DNA from: an uncultured bacterium
GTDB taxonomy: Bacteria; Cyanobacteriota; Vampirovibrionia; Gastranaerophilales; Gastranaerophilaceae
DNA: 64,000 nt
Assembly (NCBI GenBank): GCA_949284985.1
Contig: CASDWY010000029.1
Span: forward strand, 124,001-188,000
Direction of reading: 5' to 3'
How positions within the stretch are numbered: the first letter of the stretch is position 1; every line of letters begins with the position of its first letter. Shown here one piece after another: positions 27,581 to 37,300 of the stretch. The position numbers were made by a program, and so were the translations under genes. The notes beneath the pieces were generated by a model that made no database searches, was not told the DNA's origin, and was given only the letters and a program-made list of their open reading frames with translations.

Positions 27581-27605
27581 AAAAAAGAGCGGTTTTTTAC
27601 CGCTC
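27581..27605 (-). terminator. Intrinsic terminator after ctpA
   Basis: On the minus strand GAGCGGT and ACCGCTC pair around an A-rich loop and are followed by six T. The hairpin lies 6 bp beyond the ctpA stop codon. Confidence 0.88.
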
Positions 27606-27610
27606 CTTTA

Positions 27611-28858
27611 TTACCGTTCAGGGGTTTCGGGTTTTAATGAGGCAACGTTATCCATATTATTTTTAATCATTGAAAGCAAAAGTTCATTAGCTTTTTTCAA
27701 CTGAACATCGTTCCTCGTCTCAATATCTTTATCTGTAAGTTTTACTTCTACATCCGGAGATATCCCTTTTTTATTAATATCTGTTCCATTAGGGGTTAAA
27801 TATTTTTGAATTGTAACATTCATGCCGGAACCATTTGGCAATTTATTTACTTCTTGAACTAAACCTTTTCCAAATGATGTTTCACCAACAATCAGAGCTC
27901 TTTGATTATCCTTTAACGCACCTGAAAAAATTTCACTTGCAGATGCAGATCCTTTGTTGATAAGAACAACAAGCGGTTTATCAGTTATATATTTGCGAGT
28001 TGCACGTGTTGTATCCTTGTATCCGTCACGATCGACTGTTGATACTATCACGCCTCCGTCAATAAACATATCAGATATTAAAATTGCATTGCTTAACAGC
28101 CCACCGGGATTAGAGCGTAAATCTATAATATAACCTTTTTTGGTATTCATAGAATTTAATGCACTTAAAAATTCATCTTTTGCATTTTTACTAATAAAAG
28201 AACTTAATCTTATATATCCTACTTCAGGTGCTAATTTTACATCATTAGGCACTTTTGTTGACACAGATTTTATAATAATCTCAGCTCGTTTTATAGTATA
28301 CTTTTTTAAAGGTTGATTCTTACGTTTTATAGTTAGAACAACAGATGTGCCTTCTTCGCCTCTAATTTTATCAGCCGCTTTATCAACAGTAATTCCTTTT
28401 GTACTTTCACCATTTATCTCAACTATTTCATCCTCTGCAATTAAGCCGGCTTTCTCCGCAGGAGTATCTTCCATTGGTGCTATTACCAATAGTTTACCGT
28501 CTTTAACTCCTATTTGAACTCCAATTCCTTTTAATGAACCTTTTATGGAGCTTGTTTCCTCTGCAAACTCTTTTGGGTTTAAAAATTTTGTATACGGATC
28601 GTTCAAACTTGCAAGCATTGTATCTATAGCAACATATGCATCCTCATCACTCTTAATTTGAGCATCATATTTATGCCGCCATCTGTTCCAATCTTGATGA
28701 TTATTGGTTTGATCAACGTATTTAATGTTAACAAGCTTCCAAACATTATCATAAAGCTGCTGCGGAGTAAATGCTAATACTGAATTTGCAAATGTTACTG
28801 CACAAAACAAAGCGCTTGCAGCTGCAAGATATCCTAACTTTTTTACATGTGTTTTCAC
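27611..28858 (-). CDS. ctpA: C-terminal processing peptidase, CtpA-like (S41A)
   Basis: A 415-aa exported serine protease. Residues 1-29 form a signal peptide (AAASALFCAVTFANSVLA). The region after it, YVDQTNNHQDWNRWRHKYDA and AIDTMLASLNDPYTKFL, resembles cyanobacterial CtpA, which trims the photosystem II D1 precursor. A PDZ domain follows (about 105-185, with GIGVQIG and AGLIAEDEIVEING). The S41 core has VGYIRLSSF, IDLRSNPGGLL and the catalytic Ser306 in GSASASEI with Lys331 in SFGKGLVQ, the normal 25-residue spacing. No photosystem gene is seen here, so its substrates must be other envelope proteins. A terminator follows. Confidence 0.93.
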   Translation of the reverse strand: MKTHVKKLGYLAAASALFCAVTFANSVLAFTPQQLYDNVWKLVNIKYVDQTNNHQDWNRWRHKYDAQIKSDEDAYVAIDTMLASLNDPYTKFLNPKEFAEETSSIKGSLKGIGVQIGVKDGKLLVIAPMEDTPAEKAGLIAEDEIVEINGESTKGITVDKAADKIRGEEGTSVVLTIKRKNQPLKKYTIKRAEIIIKSVSTKVPNDVKLAPEVGYIRLSSFISKNAKDEFLSALNSMNTKKGYIIDLRSNPGGLLSNAILISDMFIDGGVIVSTVDRDGYKDTTRATRKYITDKPLVVLINKGSASASEIFSGALKDNQRALIVGETSFGKGLVQEVNKLPNGSGMNVTIQKYLTPNGTDINKKGISPDVEVKLTDKDIETRNDVQLKKANELLLSMIKNNMDNVASLKPETPER

Positions 28859-28945
28859 AAATCATACCTCATATTCTGACAAATCTATTCTACCATAACT
28901 TTTATTTTAGACTTAATATTTAATAAAAAGTTTCATTTATGCATT

Positions 28946-29416
28946 TTACTTATGATAAGGCTCTTTTGCCAAAATCCGCATAGCTCTGTACAGTTGTTCA
29001 ACAAGCATGACTCTTGCTAACTGATGCGGAAACGTCATCTTTGAAAAACTTAATCTATAGTTGGCTCTTGACTTAACTCTTTTCGAAAGCCCATTTGACC
29101 CGCCTATAACAAAAACAATCTCGTTCGTTCCTTCCATTGAAATTGCTCGAAGTTTAGCTGCAAAATCTTCAGAACTTAAACTTTTTCCTTCAATTTCCAT
29201 CGTTATAACAAATGAAGTCTGTTTTATTGCTGCCAGAATTTTTTCTCCCTCTTCCTCCATATATTTTTCATATAAGGCTTCATCAACAATACTATGAGCG
29301 GAAATTTCCTGTACACTAAAGGTGCAATATGCGCTTAAACGTTTAGAAAACTCCTCCATTGCAAGCCTAAATCCCGGCTCTTTCATTTTTCCAACAGCTA
29401 TTATTCTAATATTCAT
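28946..29416 (-). CDS. rlmH: 23S rRNA pseudouridine-1915 N3-methyltransferase
   Basis: A 156-aa SPOUT methyltransferase that modifies helix 69 of 23S rRNA. The start MNIRIIAVGKMKEP and the SAM-binding trefoil knot FVIGGSNGLSKRVKSRANYRLSFSKMTFPHQLAR (read in parts) are diagnostic, as is the C-terminus LVEQLYRAMRILAKEPYHK. Length matches E. coli RlmH (155 aa). The ATG is directly after the stop of the FlhA-like gene, so the two are almost certainly co-transcribed. Confidence 0.97.
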   Translation of the reverse strand: MNIRIIAVGKMKEPGFRLAMEEFSKRLSAYCTFSVQEISAHSIVDEALYEKYMEEEGEKILAAIKQTSFVITMEIEGKSLSSEDFAAKLRAISMEGTNEIVFVIGGSNGLSKRVKSRANYRLSFSKMTFPHQLARVMLVEQLYRAMRILAKEPYHK

Positions 29417-30871
29417 TTATATTACCGCTAAAACATCAAGTGCATATTCAGTAGAGATTTCTTCTTCTGCCACAACCCTCAAATTTGGTATTAACTGCAG
29501 CATAACCATTGCGACCATATGTCTTACCTCCAATGGCGCCAGCAAAATTATTTTATCCCTATTTATTGCAAAGTCCATTGCTAGTTTAATTAATTCATCT
29601 ATTATTGTTTTAAGCTTATTTCCATCAACTCTTACTATTGTTTGCTCATTGTTATCCATAAGGTTTATAATACTATCTATTGTTTCTGAAGAAAGTTGAA
29701 TAACCGATATTAAATTATTTTCATCTGCTATTGAAGCAGATATTTGCTTAGCTAGCGAAACTCTTATTTTATCAAGCAAGTCATCTTTTGCTGCTTCATC
29801 AGAAAAATCATTAATTTTTTCAAAAATATAAACAATATCTCTAATAGAAACTTGTTCCTTAATTAAATTTACAAGTAAATACTTTAATTCAGCAAGTGAA
29901 ATAAAATCCGGAATACAATTTTCGATAAGGTATGGATTTTTTTCTACTACAATATCAACATATCTGTTCAAATCATTATAATCAAAAATTTCATCAATAT
30001 TTTTTATGCATACAAACTCAAGTGCTAAAGCAATATATGCCTCAGGGGGCATGCCTTTTGTCCAAAAGTCTTTTGTATACTCTGCCTCAATCCAGACAAT
30101 TTCTCGTCCTGAAATTGGGTCATTATCTCTGATTGAGTTCTTGGGTAATCTCTCCAAAGACAACTCGTCTGTATAAAACATTAAATGATTAGGATATGCA
30201 CAAGCACTAAAAGCCTTAATTCCACGTACTTTTATACTAAATTCATTCGCTTGTAAAGCTTCATCTTCCAAAAACTTAACTTTAGGAATTATATAACCTG
30301 TTTCTTCTACTAATTTTTGCCTAGATTTTACTGTTTCCGCTATTAAAACAGCACCTTCATCTGGGTTTATCAAATCTAAAATTTCTTCCGAAAGTGCTAT
30401 CGAAAGCCTTTCTTCACCAATTGATGATGATACATATTCAGGTGACATAATTTTTGACAGCTGCTTTTTTAATTCATTTAATTCATTCATTTGCTCTAAC
30501 ATTTGAGTATTTAACTTTTCATGTTCTATAGCAGATGCTTCTTCCAATTTGGATTTTATACCATTTATTTTTTGTCGTTTTTCTTTAATTTTTTTCTGAA
30601 TATCAGAGCACTGTTGATAAGGATTATTGTCTTGAGTCAAAATTCTCTCCATTTTACTTTTAAAAAGTTCAACATCTTCACTCTGTACTTCATTATCTGA
30701 ATCATTTACATCAGTTACAAAAATACAATTATAACAATAACCGCGATCGGTATCTACTTCATGCATTGTATACAAGTCCCATCCAGAAATTGACATTTCA
30801 TTTAATAACTGCTCTAAACGCTCAGCATCATCAGACGGACATGTAATAATTTTATACTTAGCTCTTCCCAT
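29417..30871 (-). CDS. Soluble FlhA/SctV-like cytosolic domain fused to a DUF4177-like domain
   Basis: A 484-aa protein with three parts. Residues 3-55 (KYKIITCPSD, LLNEMSISGWDLYTM) resemble the small DUF4177 fold. Residues about 87-142 are a Lys/Glu-rich coiled coil. Residues about 155-484 match the cytoplasmic export-gate domain of FlhA/LcrD/SctV: GYIIPKVKF, NEFSIKVRGIKA, then PDFISLAELKYLLVNLIKEQ, VSIRDIVYIFEKI and a C-terminal ILLAPLEVRHMV, IPNLRVVAEEEI. The eight-helix membrane half of FlhA is absent and no hydrophobic segment exists. The ATG at 30871 has GGGGG 4 nt upstream. No other flagellar or type III secretion gene is in the window. It sits directly upstream of rlmH. Domain reading is confident; function is unknown. 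Confidence 0.8.
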   Translation of the reverse strand: MGRAKYKIITCPSDDAERLEQLLNEMSISGWDLYTMHEVDTDRGYCYNCIFVTDVNDSDNEVQSEDVELFKSKMERILTQDNNPYQQCSDIQKKIKEKRQKINGIKSKLEEASAIEHEKLNTQMLEQMNELNELKKQLSKIMSPEYVSSSIGEERLSIALSEEILDLINPDEGAVLIAETVKSRQKLVEETGYIIPKVKFLEDEALQANEFSIKVRGIKAFSACAYPNHLMFYTDELSLERLPKNSIRDNDPISGREIVWIEAEYTKDFWTKGMPPEAYIALALEFVCIKNIDEIFDYNDLNRYVDIVVEKNPYLIENCIPDFISLAELKYLLVNLIKEQVSIRDIVYIFEKINDFSDEAAKDDLLDKIRVSLAKQISASIADENNLISVIQLSSETIDSIINLMDNNEQTIVRVDGNKLKTIIDELIKLAMDFAINRDKIILLAPLEVRHMVAMVMLQLIPNLRVVAEEEISTEYALDVLAVI

Positions 30872-30924
30872 TTTACCCCCACTACTTTGCCTACATTTTA
30901 ACATATCAGCTTTTCAAGGGCAAT

Positions 30925-30952
30925 AAAAAGACTCGCAGATGCGAGTCTTTTT
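30925..30952 (-). terminator. Intrinsic terminator after the 171-aa gene
   Basis: AAAAAGACTCGC/GCGAGTCTTTTT forms a 12-bp perfect stem with an AGAT loop, placed 22 bp beyond the stop codon of the 171-aa gene and 53 bp before the FlhA-like start. It is nearly symmetric and ends in T on both strands. Confidence 0.88.
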
Positions 30953-30973
30953 AAGTTATAATTATTAGTTAAG

Positions 30974-31489
30974 TTATGCATAATTTGGTGCAGTTCGTTT
31001 AATGCCTTCTTCTTCTGCTTTTTCAACTCTTTCATACTCTGCTTGAGCAACCTTAAGTTCAGATTCTATTTTTAATTTTCTGGTTTGAAGTTTATTTTCT
31101 TCTGCTGAAACTCTTTTTGACATATATTTTCCGAATTTTTCAAGTTCTTGTCTTAACAATGCATTGAATATATGATTATGGTCAGTAGGCATAGTATTAA
31201 CAATTCCTTGTTGTGCCAAAGCTGCTTGATTTCCTAAATACAATTGCATATTAGCTACTGCTCTACCACCTGCATTATTAATAGCTAGGTTGCTAAATCT
31301 AAGTTGATCCATAAATATCGACGCTGGAGATGTCATCAACTCGTCAGGAGTAATAATTCCATCCATAGCATTTGCACCTAACATAGATAAATCTTGAATC
31401 TTCTGTACAATTTGGTTTAACTGCAACTGTAGCATGTTCATCCTTGTATTCAAGTGTATTTTACGCATTGTAAAACATGCAAGTAACAT
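30974..31489 (-). CDS. Unknown protein with C-terminal coiled coil
   Basis: A 171-aa protein of unrecognised family. The ATG at 31489 follows TAGGAG with a 6-nt spacer. The N-terminal part is helical with a Met/Asn/Gln-rich stretch (NMLQLQLNQIVQKIQ; NMQLYLGNQAALAQQ). Residues about 125-160 form a charged coiled coil (EENKLQTRKLKIESELKVAQ). The first ten residues are not a convincing signal peptide. It lies upstream of the FlhA-like gene on the same strand but is separated from it by a strong terminator, so it is probably a separate transcript. A structural or secretion-related role is only a guess. Confidence 0.6.
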   Translation of the reverse strand: MLLACFTMRKIHLNTRMNMLQLQLNQIVQKIQDLSMLGANAMDGIITPDELMTSPASIFMDQLRFSNLAINNAGGRAVANMQLYLGNQAALAQQGIVNTMPTDHNHIFNALLRQELEKFGKYMSKRVSAEENKLQTRKLKIESELKVAQAEYERVEKAEEEGIKRTAPNYA

Positions 31490-31537
31490 AACTAACTCCT
31501 ACATTAACTTTTTTAACCTACATATTAATAAAAACAT

Positions 31538-31551
31538 TTAGCTAGCTAAAA
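31538..31551. promoter_or_regulatory. 14-bp perfect palindrome upstream of the 171-aa gene
   Basis: TTTAGCTAGCTAAA is self-complementary and lies about 50 bp upstream of the ATG at 31489, in the 257-bp gap between clpP and this gene. It could be an operator. The remainder of the gap up to the clpP terminator is AT-rich and shows no gene. Confidence 0.35.
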
Positions 31552-31670
31552 TTGCAGAATTGTTATAATTTTTCTTTGAATCAAGTTATTTGCCAAATAG
31601 CTTGTTAATACTGAATTGTAGCAAATTACACTTAAATAGATATATACAAATTAATTAAAATATAAATATA

Positions 31671-31722
31671 TAAAAAATAACAATTAGATAAAAATAGTAT
31701 CAAAAAATTTATCTAATTGTTA
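31671..31722 (-). terminator. AT-rich hairpin terminator after clpP
   Basis: A perfect 15-bp inverted repeat (31678-31692 and 31708-31722, TAACAATTAGATAAA and its complement) encloses a 15-nt loop. On the minus strand it is followed by a run of T (31671-31676). It starts 25 bp after the clpP stop. Confidence 0.65.
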
Positions 31723-31746
31723 AGTTATGTTAATAAGCTGTTTATT

Positions 31747-32355
31747 TTAATTATTTGTATTAACGCCCAAAACTTTATCAATAAGCCCATATTCCATAGC
31801 TTTTTGAGCTGTTAAATAATTATCACGCTCAGTATCTTTTTTTATAACATCCAACGGTTGCCCCGTATGTTTAGCCAGAAGTTCATTGAGCATATTTTTC
31901 ATACGAAGTATTTCTTTTGCCTCAATTTCTATATCAGTAGCTTGTCCTCGAGCACCCCCCAGAGGTTGGTGAATCATAATAGTTGAATTTGGAAGAGCCA
32001 TACGTTTTCCTTTTGCGCCTCCAGATAACAAAAATGCTCCCATGCTGGCTGCCAATCCGATACAAATTGTCGAAACATCACATCTAATATGATTCATAGT
32101 ATCATAAATTGCCATACCTGCCGTTATAACCCCACCTGGACTGTTTATATACATCATAATATCTTTTTCAGGATTTTCACTATCCAAAAGTAAAAGCTGA
32201 GCTATTATTGAATTTGACATTTCATCATCAATTTCTTCACCCACAAAAACAATTCTTTCACGTAATAACCTCGAAAAAATATCAAAAGAACGTTCTCCTC
32301 GCGATGATGCTTCTATAACGGTTGGTAAATAGCTTAAAATTTTTGTATTATCCAT
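31747..32355 (-). CDS. clpP: ATP-dependent Clp protease proteolytic subunit
   Basis: A 202-aa self-compartmentalised serine protease subunit working with ClpX/ClpA/ClpC-type unfoldases. The triad is visible: Ser104 in [11 protein letters not shown], His129 in [11 protein letters not shown] and Asp178 in [13 protein letters not shown]. The N-terminus [19 protein letters not shown] and the [18 protein letters not shown] block are typical. The ATG has AAAGGA upstream. The gene is divergent from prmC and ends in an AT-rich hairpin. No chaperone partner is adjacent. Confidence 0.97.
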   Translation of the reverse strand: MDNTKILSYLPTVIEASSRGERSFDIFSRLLRERIVFVGEEIDDEMSNSIIAQLLLLDSENPEKDIMMYINSPGGVITAGMAIYDTMNHIRCDVSTICIGLAASMGAFLLSGGAKGKRMALPNSTIMIHQPLGGARGQATDIEIEAKEILRMKNMLNELLAKHTGQPLDVIKKDTERDNYLTAQKAMEYGLIDKVLGVNTNN

Positions 32356-32417
32356 GTTTTTTCCTTTACTTATAATTATGTATTATAATAAATAAATTGA
32401 ATAATAACAAGAGAAAT

Positions 32418-33269
32418 ATGCAAGCTAATCGTTTAAAAAAAGAATTAATAGATAAATTATCTGCAATAATGCCTAAAAACGAAGCATTAAGTGAACTTGA
32501 CTTTATTCTACAGGAAAAATATAAATTAACCAAAAGAGACTTAATATTATATCCGGAGTTGTTACTCAAACATAAAAACGAGCTAGAGGCACTTATCAAT
32601 CTAAGAGTATCAACCAGAACTCCTATGCAATACATAATAAAAAAAGCATTTTTTTATAATGATGTTTATTATGTAGATAAAAATGTTTTAATTCCGCGAC
32701 CTGAAACTGAATTGCTTGTGAATGAACTTCTAAAGTATGCAAATTCACATACAAAAATTCTGGATATAGGAACAGGCAGCGGCTGCATTGCTGTTTCACT
32801 AGCCAAATACTTAAAAAATGACTTAATTACTGCCAGTGATATTTCTGAAACCGCATTAAATATCGCTAAATTAAATTTTAATAATATATGTATAAAACGC
32901 AAAATGACATTTTTGCAATCAGATATTTTTAGCAACGTAACAGAGAAATACGATATAATAGTATCAAATCCTCCTTATATTGCAAAAGAATTAAAAAAGG
33001 ATATGCAACCAGAAGTCCTTCAGCATGAACCTCACAGTGCCCTTTTTGCTGAAGACGATGGATTGTTTTTTTACAATAAAATAATACATGAATCCGGTAA
33101 TTATCTTAAGAAAAACGGAATGCTTGCACTGGAATTAGGTTACAATCAAGCTGCCAAAATAAAAAGAACACTTGAAGATTACGGGTTTACAAAAGTAATA
33201 ATAATTCCTGATTTAAACTGTATTGACAGAATAGTACTGGCTTGGTATAATTACAGCGTAAATAAATAA
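32418..33269 (+). CDS. prmC: Release-factor glutamine methyltransferase
   Basis: PrmC methylates the GGQ glutamine of release factors RF1 and RF2; the RF2 gene prfB is 14 kb downstream. The N-terminal helical domain (about residues 1-75) is followed by the SAM motif ILDIGTGSGCIAVSLAKYL and the substrate motif VSNPPYIA (NPPY contacts the Gln). LIPRPETELLVNELL matches the family linker. The ATG at 32418 is chosen; an in-frame TTG at 32397 is an alternative without a better ribosome-binding site. Length 283 aa is normal. The gene precedes rubrerythrin by 14 bp. Confidence 0.95.
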   Translation: MQANRLKKELIDKLSAIMPKNEALSELDFILQEKYKLTKRDLILYPELLLKHKNELEALINLRVSTRTPMQYIIKKAFFYNDVYYVDKNVLIPRPETELLVNELLKYANSHTKILDIGTGSGCIAVSLAKYLKNDLITASDISETALNIAKLNFNNICIKRKMTFLQSDIFSNVTEKYDIIVSNPPYIAKELKKDMQPEVLQHEPHSALFAEDDGLFFYNKIIHESGNYLKKNGMLALELGYNQAAKIKRTLEDYGFTKVIIIPDLNCIDRIVLAWYNYSVNK

Positions 33270-33283
33270 AAGGAGACTAAATT

Positions 33284-33832
33284 ATGACAAAATTTGTATG
33301 CAGTGTATGCGGATATACTTATGAAGGAGAAGCTGCACCTGAAAGATGCCCACAATGCGGCGTTTCTGCAGATAAATTCAATAAGGTTGATGAAACAACC
33401 TCTATGGTTTGGGCTGATGAACATAAAATCGGAGTTGCAAAAGGTTTAGATGCTGAAGTTGTTCAAGGGCTAAAAGATCATTTTATTGGTGAATGTACTG
33501 AAGTCGGAATGTATCTTGCAATGTCGAGACAAGCTGATAGAGAGGGTTATCCTGAAGTTGCAGAAGCATACAAAAGAATTGCTTGGGAAGAAGCAGAACA
33601 CGCATCTAAATTTGCTGAATTATTAGGTGAAGTTGTTGTTCCTTGTACAAAAACTAACTTGCAAATGCGTGCTGATGCAGAAAACGGTGCTTGTGCAGCT
33701 AAAAAAGCTATTGCAACTCGTGCCAAAGAACTTGGTTACGATGCAATACATGATACAGTTCATGAAATGTGTAAAGATGAAGCTAGACACGGCTGCGCTT
33801 TTGCAGGATTATTAAAAAGATATTTTAACTAA
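33284..33832 (+). CDS. Reverse rubrerythrin (rubredoxin domain first)
   Basis: A 182-aa non-haem iron peroxidase that reduces hydrogen peroxide in anaerobes. The N-terminal rubredoxin knuckles are Cys6, Cys9, Cys22 and Cys25 ([19 protein letters not shown]). The following four-helix diiron domain shows the Glu/His ligands in [30 protein letters not shown], and [14 protein letters not shown]. Domain order is the reverse of classical rubrerythrin, as in the Clostridium reverse-rubrerythrins. AAAGGAG precedes the ATG well. A strong terminator follows the stop. It points to an oxygen-sensitive lifestyle. Confidence 0.93.
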   Translation: MTKFVCSVCGYTYEGEAAPERCPQCGVSADKFNKVDETTSMVWADEHKIGVAKGLDAEVVQGLKDHFIGECTEVGMYLAMSRQADREGYPEVAEAYKRIAWEEAEHASKFAELLGEVVVPCTKTNLQMRADAENGACAAKKAIATRAKELGYDAIHDTVHEMCKDEARHGCAFAGLLKRYFN

Positions 33833-33844
33833 TATTTTAAAAAG

Positions 33845-33877
33845 AAGCCTCGCTACAAAGAGCGAGGCTTTTTTTTA
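33845..33877 (+). terminator. Intrinsic terminator after rubrerythrin
   Basis: AAGCCTCGCT/AGCGAGGCTT forms a 10-bp stem with a 6-nt loop followed by seven further T. The flanking A run lets it also serve the convergent 90-aa gene. Confidence 0.92.
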
Positions 33878-33885
33878 TTTATTTA

Positions 33886-34158
33886 CTAATTGTTATTATC
33901 TTTTGGTGGTGCAAAAAAATCTGCTATTGATTGTAAAATTCCATCTTTTGGCTTTGAGTCAGAAACCTCTTGAGGGATTTTTTCTGACTCAATATAATTA
34001 CTTACCATATCAGGTTTAATTGTTGTTAAATCAAGATTATCAAAAGCATTTGGTAATGATGTGTCAATAATTTGCATATTAAATTTATCTGATATGTATT
34101 TACCACCTGCCATAAAGAAATTTACAGGTCTATTCTGAATTGCTGCATTTGGTTCCAT
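33886..34158 (-). CDS. Small unknown protein, 90 aa
   Basis: No family recognised. The ATG at 34158 is preferred because GGAG lies 8 nt upstream; an earlier in-frame ATG at 34182 would include that site in the coding sequence. The protein is soluble, with a Phe-Phe-Met-Ala-Gly-Gly stretch at residues 13-18 (NRPVNFFMAGGKYIS), an acidic middle and a C-terminal amphipathic segment ending in Pro-Pro-Lys-Asp-Asn-Asn-Asn. It is single, convergent with rubrerythrin and divergent from smc. The 230-bp gap to smc contains the smc promoter and otherwise nothing recognised. Confidence 0.55.
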   Translation of the reverse strand: MEPNAAIQNRPVNFFMAGGKYISDKFNMQIIDTSLPNAFDNLDLTTIKPDMVSNYIESEKIPQEVSDSKPKDGILQSIADFFAPPKDNNN

Positions 34159-34316
34159 AATTTTATCTCCATAATACTGCACAAATAATATCGGCTATAA
34201 TTTTGCACCACTTTAAAAAAAAAGATTAAAAATCAAAAATAATAGCCCAATTTATTGTAGGATAAGGCATCTAGAAGTTAACATCTCTTAATATAAATGT
34301 TACAAACTTAACTTTT

Positions 34317-34345
34317 TTGACATCTAAGCACTCATAAGCTTTAAT
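34317..34345 (+). promoter_or_regulatory. Sigma-70-type promoter of smc-scpA-scpB
   Basis: TTGACA at 34317-34322, a 17-bp spacer, then TTTAAT at 34340-34345. The -35 is consensus and the -10 matches 5 of 6. The predicted leader before the smc ATG is about 37 nt. Confidence 0.7.
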
Positions 34346-34388
34346 CATAAAGTAACATTTTGTCTAGACAACGGAAAAATAATACCAC

Positions 34389-37300
34389 ATGCACATTAAA
34401 GAATTAGAGATTGACAATTTCAAGTCATTTGCTAATAAAATTGAAATCCCATTTTTACCAGGGTTTACAACAATCTCCGGACCAAACGGTTCGGGGAAAA
34501 GTAACATTATAGACAGCATCTTATTTGCATTAGGGCTTTCAACCTCCCGTTCATTACGTGCAGAAAAGCTTTTTCATCTTATAAGCACCTATACAAAAAA
34601 AAATGAAGCATATGTTAGAGTCTCATTTGCACCCGACAGCAGCTCTGATGAAACAATAGATGTTGCCCGTCGTATACGCAAATCATCACAAGGATTTAAC
34701 AGTATTTACTATTTAAATGGTAAAATTTCAACATTGTCTGACATTCATATGGTTTTAGAAAAATACAACATAACCCCTACAAGTTATAACGTTATGATGC
34801 AGGGTGATGTTATGGCTATTACTAACTGCAGCGCAAATGAACGTCGTAAAATTATTGACGAAATAGCAGGAGTTGCTGATTTTGACAGGAGAATAGAACA
34901 AGCCCAAGGTGAACTGGATACTGTTGAATCAAGAGTAGAAAGATCTACAATTATCTTAAATGAAATAGACAGCAGACTTGAACAACTTGCTGCAGAGCGA
35001 GAACAAGCAATAAAATATCAAAAATTGCAAGAGGAAAAGAAAAATTATGAGAGCAAGCTTACCTCTGCAAAATATTTTGATTTAAAAAAAGCTATAGAAC
35101 TTGCACACGAAAGTATACTTGAGTTCAACAAAAAGAAAAAAGAAGAAGAAATAAAACTTAAAGATTTAGAAATAAAACTTTCTCAAACAAAAGTTAAATA
35201 TAATGAAATTTCAGAAGAGGTTAAAGCTAAAGGTGAAGACGAGCAAATAGAAATTAAGAAAAAATCTGAAGAGTTAAAAGGTCAAATTAACAATAAAAGC
35301 TCTGCAATTAACTTTGCCGACAAACAAATACATGATAATTTACGTACAATAGAAAACGCAAAAAACGGAATAGAAGTTTCCGGACAAAAAAACAACAAAG
35401 CTCGTGAAAACATTGACATAAAAAAAGCGGAAATAGAAGAAATAGAAAAACAAATTCTTCTTAAAAAAGAGGAACTAAACACAATAATTCAAGAGCAAAC
35501 CGGACTAAATCAAACAGCTAATCAACATATTCAAAAAAGAAACGAATTAAAGAAAGAACTTGATAATGTACAAGCAGAAGAAAATGCGCTAATAAAAGAA
35601 CAAGCACCTTTAGAAGCAGAAGTAAATTCCTTTAGGAAAGAACTTTCATCTGCAAAAAACGCATTGGACGAACTTTATACATTTAAAAATAATTTTTCAA
35701 GCAATAAAGATAATCTTGAACTTCAAGTTCAAGAACTTACAAAAGAATTAGAAGAATTTAAAGAAATTCAAAAGAGTACAATGCAAGAACTCGATACAAC
35801 TAAAAACGAGATTTCTGATTTGAGCTACAACATAAACACCTCATATAGAAAAATTTCCAGCCTGGAAGCACAAAAAATTGCTTTCGACGAAATGAATCTT
35901 GGGCGTCCTGTTGATACAGTAATGAGTGCAAAAGTCAGAGGAGTCCATGCGCCACTGGTGCAACTTGGTCAGGTGGATCAAGAATACTCCTTAGCACTTG
36001 AAGTTGCAATGGGTAGCCGTATGCGCTCTATAGTTGTTGATGATGAAGATGTAGCAAAAATTTGTGTGGAAATTCTAAAATCTTCTAAAGCAGGGCGAGC
36101 GACCTTTATTCCTCTTAACAAAATAAAACCTGCTCCTAGCTCTCTTAAACTTCCAAAAGAAAAAGGCGTTATAGATTTTGCAATAAATTTGATTGATTTT
36201 GAAGATGAGTATCTTGATGCATTTTGGCATGCTTTGGGGGATACAATTGTTGCAGAAGATTTTGAATGCGCCAAAAGATTAATTGGTAAATATAGAATTG
36301 TAACACTCCAAGGTGAAATATTTGAAAAATCTGGTTCAATAACAGGCGGTTCTGCGGCAAAATCCGGACTTAAATTCTCCCAAGCTCAAAATAATGAATT
36401 AGACACATTCAAAACAAGATTAAGCGAAATGGAGAAAAAGCTTGAAACTCTCGAACAAAAACGTAATAATTTAGAAAAAAAACTTGATTCTGTTAGAATT
36501 AACTATTCAAACGTTATGACTGAGTTAAATAAAGCAAAACTCGAACTGTCAAGTTTATTGCGTACACAAGAAGAAACCGAAAAAAATATTGAAGAAAAAA
36601 ATAAACAAATTGCTGAACTTGAACCTAAAATTCTTGATTATGATAAAAAATTAGAAAAAATTGAAGAAAAAATGATTTTAATAAATGAAAAATCCTTATT
36701 ACTTCAAGAAGAAATAGCTAAAATAGAAAAGCTAATGCCCGAAGATGAGCTGCAAAAGCTTAAAGAATTAACTGAAGAAAAAGAAAACGAAATAAAAATA
36801 CTTGAAAATCAAATATCACATGCTAACAACGATATAAACGATTTTAATAGAGAAATAGCATTTAATGAAGAAGTTATAAAAACAAAACATGAACAAATTG
36901 ATAAACTTTTAAGAGATAATGAAACACTTGCACTTGATAAAGAACGTTATACCCAAGAAATTAAGGAAATAGATTCCAGAGTAGGTGAACTGGAAGAGCA
37001 AATACGCATACTTGGAGAAAAACTTATTGAGCTTCAAGCTAAAAGAGATGAAATAAACTCAGAACTTCTTGAACTCGAAAAACTTAAAAATCTTTATGAA
37101 AATAACCTGGAAAGATTCGCAGAACAAATTGAAAGCTTTAAAGCTCGTAGACGCGAACTTGAACCACAGTTGGAAGAAGTTTCAACCGAACTTAAAGAGG
37201 CCGGAATTGAACTGCAAAAACTAGAACCGTTAGAAATATCGGTTGACGATATTAACAGTAAAATTTCCAAGCTACAAAAGAAAATGGAAGAATTAGGCTT

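Noticed and set aside
29417-30871. Evidence for a flagellum or functional type III secretion system
   Set aside because: Only a soluble FlhA-like domain is present; no fli, flg, ATPase or membrane export gene is in the window.
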